Positions 24,796 to 33,028 of a stretch of DNA of 43,404 bases are shown piece after piece. Numbering within the stretch: position 1 is the first letter of the stretch; each line of letters starts with the position of its first letter. The translations under genes and the position numbers were made by a program. The notes beneath the pieces are model-generated. The model was not told the origin of the DNA and searched no databases. It was given only the letters and a program-made list of their open reading frames with translations. Source of the DNA: Massilia sp. MS-15 (GTDB taxonomy: Bacteria; Pseudomonadota; Gammaproteobacteria; Burkholderiales; Burkholderiaceae_D); contig NZ_JAIWIA010000055.1 in NCBI RefSeq assembly GCF_020176695.1, forward strand, positions 1 to 43,404. Reading direction: 5' to 3'.

Positions 24796-25806
24796 ATGAA
24801 GCGCTGCGCCCTCCCGATCCGCCTCCTTGCCGTCCTGCTGCTGGCCGGCGCCGCCCATGGCGCCAACGCGCAATCCCGGGCGCCGATCGTGATCAAGTTC
24901 AGCCACGTGGTGGCGCCGGACACGCCGAAGGGCCGCGCGGCCGAGCGCTTCCGCCAGCTGGCCGAAGAGATGACGGGTGGCCGGGTGCGGGTGGAAGTCT
25001 ACCCCAACAGCCAGCTCTACAAGGACCGCGAGGAACTCGAGGCCCTGCAGCTGGGCGCGGTGCAGATGCTGGCGCCTTCGCTGGCCAAGTTCGCGCCGCT
25101 GGGCGTGCGGGAATTCGAAGCGTTTGATCTGCCTTATATCTTTCCGTCCAAGGCCGCCCTGTACCGGGTGACCGAAGGGCGCATCGGGCGCGAGCTGCTG
25201 CGCCGGCTGGAGCCGAAGGGCATCACCGGCCTGGCATATTGGGACAATGGCTTCAAGATCATGTCTGCCAACAAGCCGCTGCTGGCGCCGGCCGACTTCC
25301 GCGGCCTGCGCATGCGCATCCAGGCTTCCCGGGTGCTCGATGCGCAGATGCGCACGCTCGGCGCCCAGCCGCTCGCGCTGGCATTCTCGGACACGGCCCC
25401 CGCCCTGCGCGACGGCGTGGTGCAAGGCACCGAGAACACGCCCTCGAACATGTACACCCAGGGCATGCACGCCTACCAGCGCCACCTGACGGTGTCGAAC
25501 CATGGCTACCTCGGGTATGCGGTGATTGTCAACAAGAAATTCTGGGATGGCCTGCCGCGCGGGCTGCGCCGGACCCTGGAACGGGCCATGCAGGAGGCCA
25601 CCGCCTACGAGAAAGCCATCGCCCAGCGCACCAACGACGAGGCGCTGGAAAAGATCCGCCAGGCGGGCAGCACCACCATCCACCGGCTCAGTCCCCAGCA
25701 GCAGGCACAATGGCGGCGCGCCATGCAGCCCGTGTATACACAGATGGACGCGCGCATCGGGCGCGACGTGGTACGCGCGATCCGGCGCGAAGCGGGTACC
25801 GACTAG
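24796..25806 (+). CDS. DctP-family (TRAP-type) periplasmic solute receptor
   Basis: A 336-residue exported binding protein. The signal peptide covers about 1-26, with the cleavage region GANAQS. The DctP fold follows: IKFSHVVAPDTPKGRAAERF, LEALQLGAVQMLAPSLAKF, the substrate-arginine region LRMRIQASRVLDAQM, and GTENTPSNMYTQGM. TRAP receptors deliver organic acids to DctQM permeases, but no permease genes adjoin. The start has no visible ribosome site and no alternative in-frame start nearby. The divergent DctS/DctR-like pair suggests it may work as a co-sensor. The likely transcript end is the terminator at 26058-26083, about 250 bases on. Confidence 0.88.
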   Translation: MKRCALPIRLLAVLLLAGAAHGANAQSRAPIVIKFSHVVAPDTPKGRAAERFRQLAEEMTGGRVRVEVYPNSQLYKDREELEALQLGAVQMLAPSLAKFAPLGVREFEAFDLPYIFPSKAALYRVTEGRIGRELLRRLEPKGITGLAYWDNGFKIMSANKPLLAPADFRGLRMRIQASRVLDAQMRTLGAQPLALAFSDTAPALRDGVVQGTENTPSNMYTQGMHAYQRHLTVSNHGYLGYAVIVNKKFWDGLPRGLRRTLERAMQEATAYEKAIAQRTNDEALEKIRQAGSTTIHRLSPQQQAQWRRAMQPVYTQMDARIGRDVVRAIRREAGTD

Positions 25807-26140
25807 GCGCTTGTCTTCCTGCAATTTCCGCCCGCATAAAATATCGGTACTGTGGTCAAAAAGATACGCGAGACCCCGGCGCTTGCGTTATGATGAGCCC
25901 CTGCTGCACCCGGATGGTGCGTGCGCGTACAGAACATGCCGTTTTTTGGGGAGTGTAGATAACATCACGGTAGTCCATACCGGAGACAAATCGAGGAGAC
26001 GCACGTTTTACAGAAGCCGTTGGCACCGCTAAACGGCCGGGAACGTGACCCGTATTGAAGCGCACCGCGGTGCGCTTTTTTTTCGTCCGCCGCCGTCCCC
26101 GGGACTGGCGACGCGCCATGCGAGCGGTTAAGATGCGGAG
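25807..26140. other. 334-base gene-free interval holding a possible 3'-UTR or small RNA
   Basis: No open frame of note. From about 25940 the sequence has several self-complementary runs: GGTA-GTCCA-TACC (about 25973-25985) and GCCGTT/AACGGC (about 26014-26039). It ends in a strong terminator at 26058-26083. A TATGAT at 25889-25894 could be a -10 box, but I find no good -35. The simplest reading is a long 3' UTR of the solute-receptor gene; an independent small RNA is possible. Confidence 0.4.
26058..26083 (+). terminator. Strong Rho-independent terminator
   Basis: AAGCGCACCG (26058-26067) and its exact complement (26068-26077) form a perfect 20-bp palindrome that runs into eight T (26076-26083). 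It ends transcripts entering from the solute-receptor side, 58 bases before ogt. Confidence 0.9.
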
Positions 26141-26665
26141 ATGAAGACCGACCAGGCAAGCACTCTGTTCAACGCGATCGTTCCCGCGGCATTCGGCGCG
26201 ATCGGTATCCGCAGCGCCGACGGCCGCCTGCGCGAACTGGTCTACCTGCCGCCCGCATTCGCGGAGAAAGCCGCCGACTGCACGGCGGCCGAGCTGGCCG
26301 CGCGCCAGGTCGCGCACTACCTGGAAGATCCGGACTTCCGCTTCGACCTGCCGCTGTACGACGCCGGCACCGCCTTCCAGCGCCGGGTGTGGGAAGCGAT
26401 CGGCGCCATCCCGCGCGGCAGCGTCAAGACCTACGGCCAGCTGGCCAGGCTGATCGGCTCGGCCCCGCGCGCGGTGGGCCAGGCCTGCGGCGCCAATCCT
26501 TTCCCCCTGATCAATCCCTGCCACCGCGTGACCGCTGCGGGCGGCCTGGGCGGCTTCTCCAACCAGGACGACGAGAACGGCTTCCACCTGTCCGTCAAGC
26601 GCTGGCTGCTGCGCCACGAAGGCGCCACCGCATCGCCATGGCAGCAGCAAGCGATCTGGGACTGA
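26141..26665 (+). CDS. ogt: Methylated-DNA-[protein]-cysteine S-methyltransferase
   Basis: A 174-residue suicide enzyme that takes O6-alkyl groups from guanine onto its own cysteine. The active site is PCHRV with Cys127, preceded by the DNA-binding helix segment SVKTYGQLARLIGSAPRAVGQA and followed by GGLGGFSN. The N-terminal domain is short, as in Ogt rather than Ada. The ATG at 26141 directly abuts GGAG, an unusually short spacing. Its last 28 bases overlap the start of xerD, so the two are probably co-transcribed. Confidence 0.92.
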   Translation: MKTDQASTLFNAIVPAAFGAIGIRSADGRLRELVYLPPAFAEKAADCTAAELAARQVAHYLEDPDFRFDLPLYDAGTAFQRRVWEAIGAIPRGSVKTYGQLARLIGSAPRAVGQACGANPFPLINPCHRVTAAGGLGGFSNQDDENGFHLSVKRWLLRHEGATASPWQQQAIWD

Positions 26666-27543
26666 TCGACGCGTTCTGCGACACCCTCTGGCTGGAGCAG
26701 GGGCTGGCCAGGAATTCGCTCGACGCCTACCGCCGCGACCTGAAACTGTTCGCCGGCTGGCTGGCCGCCAGGCGGCCGGAGCGCACCGGCCTGCTGGCGG
26801 TGCAGCCGGAAGACATCGCCGCCTATTTCGCCGAGCGCCACGCCGATACGCGGCCGAGCTCGGCCAACCGGCGGCTGTCGGTGCTCAAGCGCTTCTACGG
26901 CCTGGCCCTGCGCCGCAGCCAGATCGACCAGGACCCCTGCCTCAAGATGGCCTCCGCGCGCCAGCCGCTGCGCTTCGTGCATACCCTGAGCGAGGCCCAG
27001 GTCGAGGCGCTGCTGGCCGCGCCGGACGTCTCCACCCCGCTCGGCCTGCGCGAACGCACCATGCTCGAGCTGATGTATGCGAGCGGCTTGCGGGTGTCGG
27101 AACTGGTGGAGCTCAAGCTGGTCGAAGTCAGCCTCAACGACGGCGTGCTGCGCATCACCGGCAAGGGCAGCAAGACCCGCCTGGTCCCTTTCGGACAGGA
27201 AGCGCGCCTGTGGCTGGAGCGCTACCTGAAGGAGGCGCGCGCCGTCATCCTCAACGGCCAGGTCGACGATGCGCTGTTCGTCACCGGACGGGGCGGCGCG
27301 ATGACGCGCCAGATGTTCTGGATCCTGATCAAGAAACACGCGCAAAAGGCCGGCATCCAGGGGCCGCTGTCGCCGCATACGCTGCGCCACGCGTTCGCGA
27401 CCCATCTACTGAATCACGGCGCCGACCTGCGCGTGGTACAACTGTTGCTGGGACACGCGGACATTTCCACGACCCAGATCTACACGCATGTTGCGCGCGA
27501 ACGCCTGAAACACCTGCACGCCCAGCATCACCCGCGTGGTTAA
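26638..27543 (+). CDS. xerD: Site-specific tyrosine recombinase XerD
   Basis: A 301-residue recombinase that resolves chromosome dimers at dif together with XerC under FtsK control. The N-terminal SAM-like domain reads LEQGLARNSLDAYRRDL. The catalytic domain has the Arg of YASGLRVSEL, the Lys strand GKGSKTRLVPF, HTLRHAFATHLL (His and Arg), GHADISTTQIYTHV with the second His and the nucleophilic Tyr. Length and start match E. coli XerD. It overlaps ogt by 28 bases and has no visible ribosome site, which supports translational coupling. Confidence 0.95.
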   Translation: MAAASDLGLIDAFCDTLWLEQGLARNSLDAYRRDLKLFAGWLAARRPERTGLLAVQPEDIAAYFAERHADTRPSSANRRLSVLKRFYGLALRRSQIDQDPCLKMASARQPLRFVHTLSEAQVEALLAAPDVSTPLGLRERTMLELMYASGLRVSELVELKLVEVSLNDGVLRITGKGSKTRLVPFGQEARLWLERYLKEARAVILNGQVDDALFVTGRGGAMTRQMFWILIKKHAQKAGIQGPLSPHTLRHAFATHLLNHGADLRVVQLLLGHADISTTQIYTHVARERLKHLHAQHHPRG

Positions 27544-27622
27544 GGCAAGCCGCGGCGCCGGCAGTCGGCCATAATGGCGCAGCACAGGGTAGCACCATCC
27601 CATCCACAGCAACGAGGTGAAC

Positions 27623-27796
27623 ATGGCACGAACCAATTTCCAGTACGAAAAGCGGCAACGCGAGCTCGAGAAGAAGCGCAAGGCGGAAGAAAAAGCCCGG
27701 CGCAAGCAGGAAGCCAAGCGCGAGACGCCCGAGGGCGGGCTGGACGAAGCGGCCGGCACCGGCCAGGACGAGCCGGTCCCGCAGGACGCCGCCTGA
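27623..27796 (+). CDS. Conserved small Lys/Glu-rich protein, 57 residues
   Basis: A 57-residue protein beginning MARTNFQYEKRQRELEKK and ending DEPVPQDAA. The first 35 residues are a highly charged helix; the tail is acidic. It resembles, from memory, a short betaproteobacterial family starting MARTNFxxEKRQ, of unknown function. The start codon has AACGAGGTGAAC just upstream (GAGG, seven bases before the ATG). Codon use is typical of the neighbourhood, which argues for real coding. It stands alone 79 bases after xerD. Confidence 0.75.
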   Translation: MARTNFQYEKRQRELEKKRKAEEKARRKQEAKRETPEGGLDEAAGTGQDEPVPQDAA

Positions 27797-28078
27797 GGCA
27801 GGCGCCGGCGGGGCCGGCCGGAATGCTTCGCGCGCGGGCTCCGTCCTGGAAGCAGGGTGGAGCTCCTTGCGCATGTTGTTAACATAAGGATCGCGCGCCG
27901 GCCGCGCCAGCCGGATGCGACAGGCGGCATGGCGGCAGGTCTGGAATGCGCTGGAGCGCGACGAAATGCGGGTGTCCCGCAGTTTTGCGTGGCCGCGAAC
28001 GGTGCCCGGCTCCAGCGGGAAACAATGGGCGGATTCAACGACGCCTCCACTGTTTTCCGCTGAAAAGGACCTGTTTCC

Positions 28079-28511
28079 GTGAGTGGGCTGCCGCATGCCG
28101 CTGACGGTGCCTTGCCCGCCGAAGCGCATGAATCCGCAGGCCCCGGCCGCCAGGCACGCGACTGGCTGTCCCGCTTCGTGACGGCCATCGCGCTGGCGCC
28201 GGCGGTGGCTGTGCATTCGACCGATGCCGCCGGCATCGTGCGCTTCTGGAACCACGCCTGCGCCCAGCTGTTCGGCATCCCGCCAGCCATGCCCTGGGCC
28301 GTCCCTTGCGCGAGCTGGTCTCGCATCGCGGGCGCCTGGACAAGCTCAAGATCGACCGCAGTGTCGTCGCCGACATCGAGCACGACCCGCGGGATGGGGC
28401 CTTGACCGCGGCCCAGCCGCGCTTCCTGCGCCAGCACGACTGTGACGACTACAGGGTTTCCATGCCGCCGCGGCCAGCAGCCGGCCGGCGTTCACGCCGC
28501 TGCCGCCATGA
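28079..28511 (+). pseudogene. Wreck of a PAS-EAL cyclic-di-GMP phosphodiesterase gene
   Basis: Pieces of one signalling protein lie in order across three frames. From a GTG at 28079, a PAS domain is readable up to AGIVRFWNHACAQLFGIPPA. The frame then shifts near 28285 to HALGRPLRELVSHR, still PAS. It jumps near 28330 to the EAL-domain segment LDKLKIDRSVVADIEHD, then across a second gap (near 28405) to FLRQHDCDDY. Adding one base near 28453 restores QGFHAA and a normal stop at 28509-28511. So there are at least two frameshifts and two internal deletions; the first deletion removed most of the EAL domain and any GGDEF domain. No function is expected. Confidence 0.8.
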
Positions 28512-28525
28512 CGGCGGTGGCGGGC

Positions 28526-28930
28526 CTAGAACCGTACCGGAACCGGCCAGTCGGCTGCCACCAGCCGCGCAATGCGCCTGGCCATCCAGCGCGCCAGTCC
28601 TACCTGCACCAGCGGCACCAGCGGCACGAACAGGACCATGGCGGGGAAGGGCAGCGACATGCCGAGCACGAGCGGGGCCAGCGCGTAGGCCAGGACCAGC
28701 ATGCCCAGCAGGACGAGCACGAGCAGGATGAAGGCGGCGCTGGTGCCGACTGCCCAGTTGGCCTTGTTGACGATTTCCAGCTGCAGTCCCGGGGGCAGGG
28801 CCGCCATGTCGCGGTTGCGGTAGATGGGCGGCACCGGCACGCCGGACGGATCGGTGAACCCGAACCTGCTGGCGCGGGCCTGGTCGAGCAGTTCCTCGGC
28901 AATACGGCTGATGGCGGCCTTCGATAACAT
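28526..28930 (-). CDS. Small membrane protein of unknown function
   Basis: A 134-residue protein starting MLSKAAISRIAEELL. The N-terminal half is soluble; two hydrophobic segments follow (about residues 54-77 and 82-102), and the end is basic (RWMARRIARLV). I recognise no family. The ATG at 28930 has GGAG six bases upstream and was preferred over a GTG at 28945. The stop is 14 bases from the end of the PAS-EAL wreck on the other strand. Confidence 0.65.
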   Translation of the reverse strand: MLSKAAISRIAEELLDQARASRFGFTDPSGVPVPPIYRNRDMAALPPGLQLEIVNKANWAVGTSAAFILLVLVLLGMLVLAYALAPLVLGMSLPFPAMVLFVPLVPLVQVGLARWMARRIARLVAADWPVPVRF

Positions 28931-29023
28931 CTGCTTCTCCGTCACGGACTGGAACAGCAGTGTAGCGAAGCAGACTGCGTAGTAATGCGCGAAATGTCAC
29001 GATCGGTGGGAAATCCCGCCTTT

Positions 29024-29998
29024 TCAGTCCAGCCTGCCGCTGGAAGCCACCGCCTGCGGATACAGGCGCAGGCGCGCCAGTACCTGGCCGTGGTCCGAGG
29101 CCTCCGGCAGGCCCAGGTCGAGGTGGTCGTTGAGGTAGACCACGTCCACCACCTCGCCAATCGCCTCCGGCAGCACCGGGTTGAATTCCTGCGACACCAG
29201 GATGTGGTCGATGGTCGAGTGCCGGCTCTCGTGGACGATCGAGAAGCCGACATTGCGCAGCTTATCCTGGTGCATGTGCAGGCGCGCCGCATCGAACATG
29301 CGTTCGCCCAGCGGCGCGCCTTCGCCCAGCACGATCTCGGTGGTGACCGAATCGGCGACATCGTTGAAGTCGCCCAGCACGATGCGCGGACGCTGTTTGT
29401 CGCGCGCCATGTCGGTGAGCAGCACGCGCAGCGCGGTCGCCTCCGTGCCGCGCCGGATCAGCGAGCGCAGGCAGGCCAGCGCGTACAGGTTCGGATCTTC
29501 GCCGGTGTCGCTGCTGCGGTAGTCGGGGCGGCGCGATTTCAGGTGCACGACAATGACATCCACCACGATGCCCGGCGCCAGTTCGACTTCCGCATGCAGC
29601 GGCGCGCGCGTGAAGCGGTCCGGATCGCGGCTGCCGGGCGGCATCGCCACGTTCTCGGGAAACATCGACAGCGCACGGCCATGGCTCAGCACCGGCAGGC
29701 GCGAGACCAGGGCCACGCTCGGGGTCAGGCGCGGCGCTTCCGGGTCGGGGTCGAAGCCCAGGTGCACGGCGTCGCGGTAGCGGCGGGTGCGGGCCAGCAC
29801 GTCGCGCAAGGTGGCCTGGGAAAAGATTTCTTGGAAACCGATGACGTCGGCATTGAGCAGGTCGACCTGGCGCGCCGTCCATTCCAGCTTGGCGTCATAT
29901 TCCTCGGGCGTGCAGGGCGCGAGGTTCTCGTAGCAGCGCATGCCGGGTGGGGCCAGGTTGAAGGTATTGAAGGTGGCAAAGCGAATTTCTTGCTGCAT
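29024..29998 (-). CDS. Endonuclease/exonuclease/phosphatase-family protein
   Basis: A 324-residue EEP-fold (DNase I/exonuclease III-like) metal-dependent phosphoesterase with no signal peptide. The catalytic set is complete: RFATFNTFNL, Glu in IGFQEIF, His in VIVVHLKS, GDFNDVAD and SDHGQV at the end. The substrate could be DNA, a phospholipid or a nucleotide; the sequence does not decide. The start at 29998 is preceded by AAGGGG. Only 14 bases separate it from the first possible start of the divergent ybaK. Confidence 0.85.
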   Translation of the reverse strand: MQQEIRFATFNTFNLAPPGMRCYENLAPCTPEEYDAKLEWTARQVDLLNADVIGFQEIFSQATLRDVLARTRRYRDAVHLGFDPDPEAPRLTPSVALVSRLPVLSHGRALSMFPENVAMPPGSRDPDRFTRAPLHAEVELAPGIVVDVIVVHLKSRRPDYRSSDTGEDPNLYALACLRSLIRRGTEATALRVLLTDMARDKQRPRIVLGDFNDVADSVTTEIVLGEGAPLGERMFDAARLHMHQDKLRNVGFSIVHESRHSTIDHILVSQEFNPVLPEAIGEVVDVVYLNDHLDLGLPEASDHGQVLARLRLYPQAVASSGRLD

Positions 29999-30036
29999 AA
30001 TAGAAACCCCTTATGTTCGTCTTTAGCGTACCACGC

Positions 30037-30528
30037 ATGGCCAAGAAAGAGCACGTTTCTGAGACCCCCGCGACGCAGTTCCTGCGCAAGCATGGCGTGG
30101 CCTTCAGCGAGCATCCCTACGAGTATGAAGAGCATGGCGGCACCGCCGTGTCCTCGCGCGCACTCGGGGTGCGCGAGCACGATGTCGTCAAGACCCTGGT
30201 GATGCAGGACGAGGCGGCCAGGCCGCTGATCGTGCTGATGCACGGCGACTGCAAGGTCTCGACCAAGAACCTGGCGCGCGCGATTCCCTGCAAGTCGGTG
30301 GAACCGTGCAAGCCGGACGTGGCGCAGCGCCATTCGGGCTACCTGGTCGGCGGCACCTCGCCCTTCGGCATCCGCAAGGCGATGCCGGTCTATGTGGAGG
30401 CTTCGGTGCTGGCGCTGGACAAGATCTATATCAATGGCGGCCGCCGCGGCTACCTGGTGGGGATCGCGCCCGCCGTGCTGACCGAGGTGCTCGGTGCGCG
30501 GCCGGTGCAGTGCGCCCTTGCCGAGTAA
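30037..30528 (+). CDS. ybaK: Cys-tRNA(Pro)/Cys-tRNA(Cys) deacylase YbaK
   Basis: A 163-residue YbaK/EbsC-type editing protein that hydrolyses Cys misattached to tRNA-Pro by prolyl-tRNA synthetase. Segments such as TPATQFLRKHGVAF, KTLVMQD, the catalytic-lysine region CKVSTKNLAR and GYLVGGTSPFGIRK are typical. An in-frame ATG at 30013 would add eight residues; neither start has a ribosome site, so the exact start is open. Confidence 0.92.
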   Translation: MAKKEHVSETPATQFLRKHGVAFSEHPYEYEEHGGTAVSSRALGVREHDVVKTLVMQDEAARPLIVLMHGDCKVSTKNLARAIPCKSVEPCKPDVAQRHSGYLVGGTSPFGIRKAMPVYVEASVLALDKIYINGGRRGYLVGIAPAVLTEVLGARPVQCALAE

Positions 30529-30546
30529 TATTCCGCCACATGCGAA

Positions 30547-30576
30547 TTGCCAAAATGCATCGGCGCTGTGTATAGT
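30547..30576 (+). promoter_or_regulatory. Sigma-70-like promoter of plsY
   Basis: TTGCCA (30547-30552) and TATAGT (30571-30576) are 18 bases apart, 47 bases upstream of the plsY start codon. Confidence 0.65.
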
Positions 30577-30623
30577 CCGAGCGCCCGGCCTCCATACCGA
30601 CCAGAACAACGCCTGAGAGAGAC

Positions 30624-31244
30624 ATGAACACCCTGATCGCCACCATTGCCGCCTACCTGGTCGGCTCGATTTCCTTCGCCGTCGTGATGAGCCGCGCTTT
30701 TGGGCTGTCCGATCCGCGCACCTATGGGTCGAAGAACCCGGGCGCGACCAATGTGCTGCGCAGCGGCAGCAAGAAAGCCGCGATCGCGACCCTGGTCGGC
30801 GACGCCGCCAAGGGCTGGCTGGCGGTCTGGCTGGCAGTCCACTTCGGGCCGCAGTTCGGCCTGGACGAGGGCGGCATCGCGCTGGTCGCCATCGCTGTCT
30901 TCCTGGGCCACCTGTGGCCGGTGTTTTTCAAGTTCGTGGGTGGCAAGGGCGTGGCGACCGCGCTCGGCGTGCTGCTCGGGATTAACGTCTGGCTGGGGCT
31001 GGCGACGCTGGCCACCTGGCTGATCGTGGCCTACGCCTTCCGCTATTCCTCGCTGGCGGCGCTGGTGGCCGCGGTATTCGCTCCCTTCTATTACGGGCTG
31101 CTGTTCGGCGCCGACGAGATCCTGTTCGCGGTGGCGGCGATGAGCATCCTGCTGCTCTACCGCCATGGCAACAACATCGCCAACCTGATGGCCGGCAAGG
31201 AATCGAAGATCGGCAGCAAGGCGGCCGCGGCCAAGAAGAAGTAG
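30624..31244 (+). CDS. plsY: Glycerol-3-phosphate acyltransferase PlsY
   Basis: A 206-residue, largely hydrophobic inner-membrane enzyme that makes 1-acyl-glycerol 3-phosphate from acyl-phosphate, the first acylation of phospholipid synthesis. The three conserved cytoplasmic motifs are visible: [12 protein letters not shown], the loop with [10 protein letters not shown], and the NIANL region before the end. A Lys/Ala tail ([12 protein letters not shown]) is longer than usual. A GAGAGA ribosome site precedes the ATG. The association with tsaD nearby is common in proteobacteria. Confidence 0.95.
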   Translation: MNTLIATIAAYLVGSISFAVVMSRAFGLSDPRTYGSKNPGATNVLRSGSKKAAIATLVGDAAKGWLAVWLAVHFGPQFGLDEGGIALVAIAVFLGHLWPVFFKFVGGKGVATALGVLLGINVWLGLATLATWLIVAYAFRYSSLAALVAAVFAPFYYGLLFGADEILFAVAAMSILLLYRHGNNIANLMAGKESKIGSKAAAAKKK

Positions 31245-31379
31245 CCGCAGCAGGCAAACCACGATGCGCGCCACGGCAGGCGGCGCATCGCGTTACCATA
31301 TCGCCACCGGGCACCGCGGTGCCACATGAGCAGAGCGTGAAGAGAGCGCGAACAGCGCGAACAGGAAAGGTGGCAGCCC

Positions 31380-32045
31380 ATGAGCAAGCAACTCAGAATC
31401 GATTTCGTATCGGACGTCTCGTGCCCCTGGTGCGCGATCGGCCTCAGCTCGCTCGAGCTGGCGCTGGCGCGCGTCAAGGGCGAGCTCGAGGCCGACCTGC
31501 ACTTCCAGCCCTTCGAGCTGAACCCGGACATGGGGCCGGACGGCCAGGACATCGTCGAGCACATCACCGAGAAATATGGCGCGACCATCGAGCAGCAGGC
31601 CAACAGCCGCGAAATGATCCGCCAGCGCGGGCTCGATGTCGGCTTCACCTTCGACATGGAAAGGCGCGGGCGCATCTACAACACCTTCGACGCCCACCGC
31701 CTGCTGTCCTGGGCCGAGGAAGAAGGGCGCCAGCGCGACCTCAAGATGGCCTTGTTCGAAGCGTATTTCACCAACTGCGAAGATCCCAGCAAGCACGAGG
31801 TGCTGCTGCGCGCCGCCGAGCGCGCGGGCCTGGACCGCGAGCGCGCCGCCGCCATCCTGGGCAGCGACGCGTATGCCGACGAGGTGCGCGAGCGCGAGCA
31901 GTTCTTCCAGCGCGCCGGCATCCATTCGGTACCGGCCGTCATCATCAACCAGCGCCACCTGATCTCGGGCGGCCAGCCGCCGGAAGTGTTCGAGCGGGCG
32001 CTGCGCGACATCGCGGCGCAGCCCGAGGCGCCCGCGCAGCAGTAG
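31380..32045 (+). CDS. DsbA-family FrnE-like thiol oxidoreductase
   Basis: A 221-residue thioredoxin-fold protein with a helical insertion. The redox motif is CPWC (Cys15-Cys18) and the cis-proline segment is GIHSVPAVIIN. There is no signal peptide, so it is cytoplasmic, like FrnE and related 2-hydroxychromene-isomerase-like proteins. It may act in oxidative-stress defence; the partner is unknown. It is monocistronic, 135 bases after plsY, and converges on an EEP-family gene with a 15-base gap. Confidence 0.88.
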   Translation: MSKQLRIDFVSDVSCPWCAIGLSSLELALARVKGELEADLHFQPFELNPDMGPDGQDIVEHITEKYGATIEQQANSREMIRQRGLDVGFTFDMERRGRIYNTFDAHRLLSWAEEEGRQRDLKMALFEAYFTNCEDPSKHEVLLRAAERAGLDRERAAAILGSDAYADEVREREQFFQRAGIHSVPAVIINQRHLISGGQPPEVFERALRDIAAQPEAPAQQ

Positions 32046-32060
32046 TTCCCGGCGAGGGGC

Positions 32061-32906
32061 TCAGCGCAGTTCCAGCAGCACCGGCTGGTGGTCCGAGGCG
32101 GCCGTCTCGGACTGCACGTCGACCGTCGCCACGCGCGGCGCCAGGTCTTCGGTGACGAAGAAATGGTCGTAGCATTCCGGCCGCTCGGGCCAGGGATAGC
32201 CGTGCAGGCCGGTGGTCGGCGCGCGCGCCACGCTGCCGTGGGCGACGCGCCAGGCGTCGAGGAAGGCCGGTGCGTTTTCCTCGAAAGGCGCCAGCAGCGT
32301 GCGGTAGTGCTCGTCGTCCGGCACCAGCTTGAAGTCGCCGCACAGGATGGCGGACGCCGGGCGGAAGCCCAGCTGGTAGGGGGCATCCAGGTTCGGGTCG
32401 GGCTGGAACAGGCGCGCCCGCGCGCAGGCCTCCGCATGCAGCTCGCGGATACGGCGCACCTGGGCCATGCGCTGCAGCGGCGAGTAGTATTCGAGCTGGG
32501 TGGTCATCAGGCGCAGCTTGCCGCTGGGCGCGTCGATCACGGTTTCCAGCATCCCGCGCGGCATGCCGGCCGGATGGCCAGGATCGGCCGGCCAGGGCAG
32601 CAGGTGGCGGTGCACCTGGGAGATGCGGTATTTCGAGAGGATCAGGTTGCCGAACAGGCGCGGCGAGTTGTTCTTGTAGAGTTCACTCGGAGCATGTTCC
32701 ATCATGTGGTAGCCGCCGAAGGCGCCGCCCAGCTGCTTGAACTGGTTGGCGCTGGCGCTGCCATCGAGTTCCGGGTGGTTCGCCGCCACTTCCTGCAGGC
32801 ACACGACGTCCGGGTTCAGCCGGCGCAGGACGTCGATGATCGCGTGGATGCGGATCCGTCCGTCCTTGCCACAACCCCAGTGAATATTCCAACTTACAAC
32901 ACGCAT
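32061..32906 (-). CDS. Endonuclease/exonuclease/phosphatase-fold protein with two altered catalytic residues
   Basis: A 281-residue EEP-fold protein: VVSWNIHWG at the start, Glu39 in VCLQEV and ASDHQPV at the end. Two expected catalytic residues differ. The family His in the TTHL segment is Gln137 (TTQLEYY), and the Asn of GDFN is Lys193 (GDFKLVP). The changed codons are CAG and AAG, each one third-base change from CAC and AAC. The gene is otherwise intact with normal codon use. It may therefore be a catalytically weak or repurposed member, or the subfamily uses other residues. It is not adjacent to the complete EEP gene at 29024. Confidence 0.8.
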   Translation of the reverse strand: MRVVSWNIHWGCGKDGRIRIHAIIDVLRRLNPDVVCLQEVAANHPELDGSASANQFKQLGGAFGGYHMMEHAPSELYKNNSPRLFGNLILSKYRISQVHRHLLPWPADPGHPAGMPRGMLETVIDAPSGKLRLMTTQLEYYSPLQRMAQVRRIRELHAEACARARLFQPDPNLDAPYQLGFRPASAILCGDFKLVPDDEHYRTLLAPFEENAPAFLDAWRVAHGSVARAPTTGLHGYPWPERPECYDHFFVTEDLAPRVATVDVQSETAASDHQPVLLELR

Positions 32907-33005
32907 TGCATCCGCTCCTTCGTACTCAACCGCCGGAGTTTGCCACCGTTTGGCGAGCGGCGGTCACACGGTAGGATCGATGTCAGGCTTGCAAGTTCAA
33001 TGCGC

Positions 33006-33021
33006 CAGGCATGGATGCCTG
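33006..33021. other. Short perfect palindrome after tsaD
   Basis: CAGGCATG and CATGCCTG-type arms form a compact dyad just past the tsaD stop (minus strand). It could help end the tsaD transcript, but there is no U tract. Confidence 0.3.
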
Positions 33022-33028
33022 CGTGGAT

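Noticed and set aside
25945..25990. GGGGAGT run as a yybP-ykoY manganese riboswitch
   Set aside because: Only the first short motif fits; the second conserved loop and the manganese-transport type target gene are missing.
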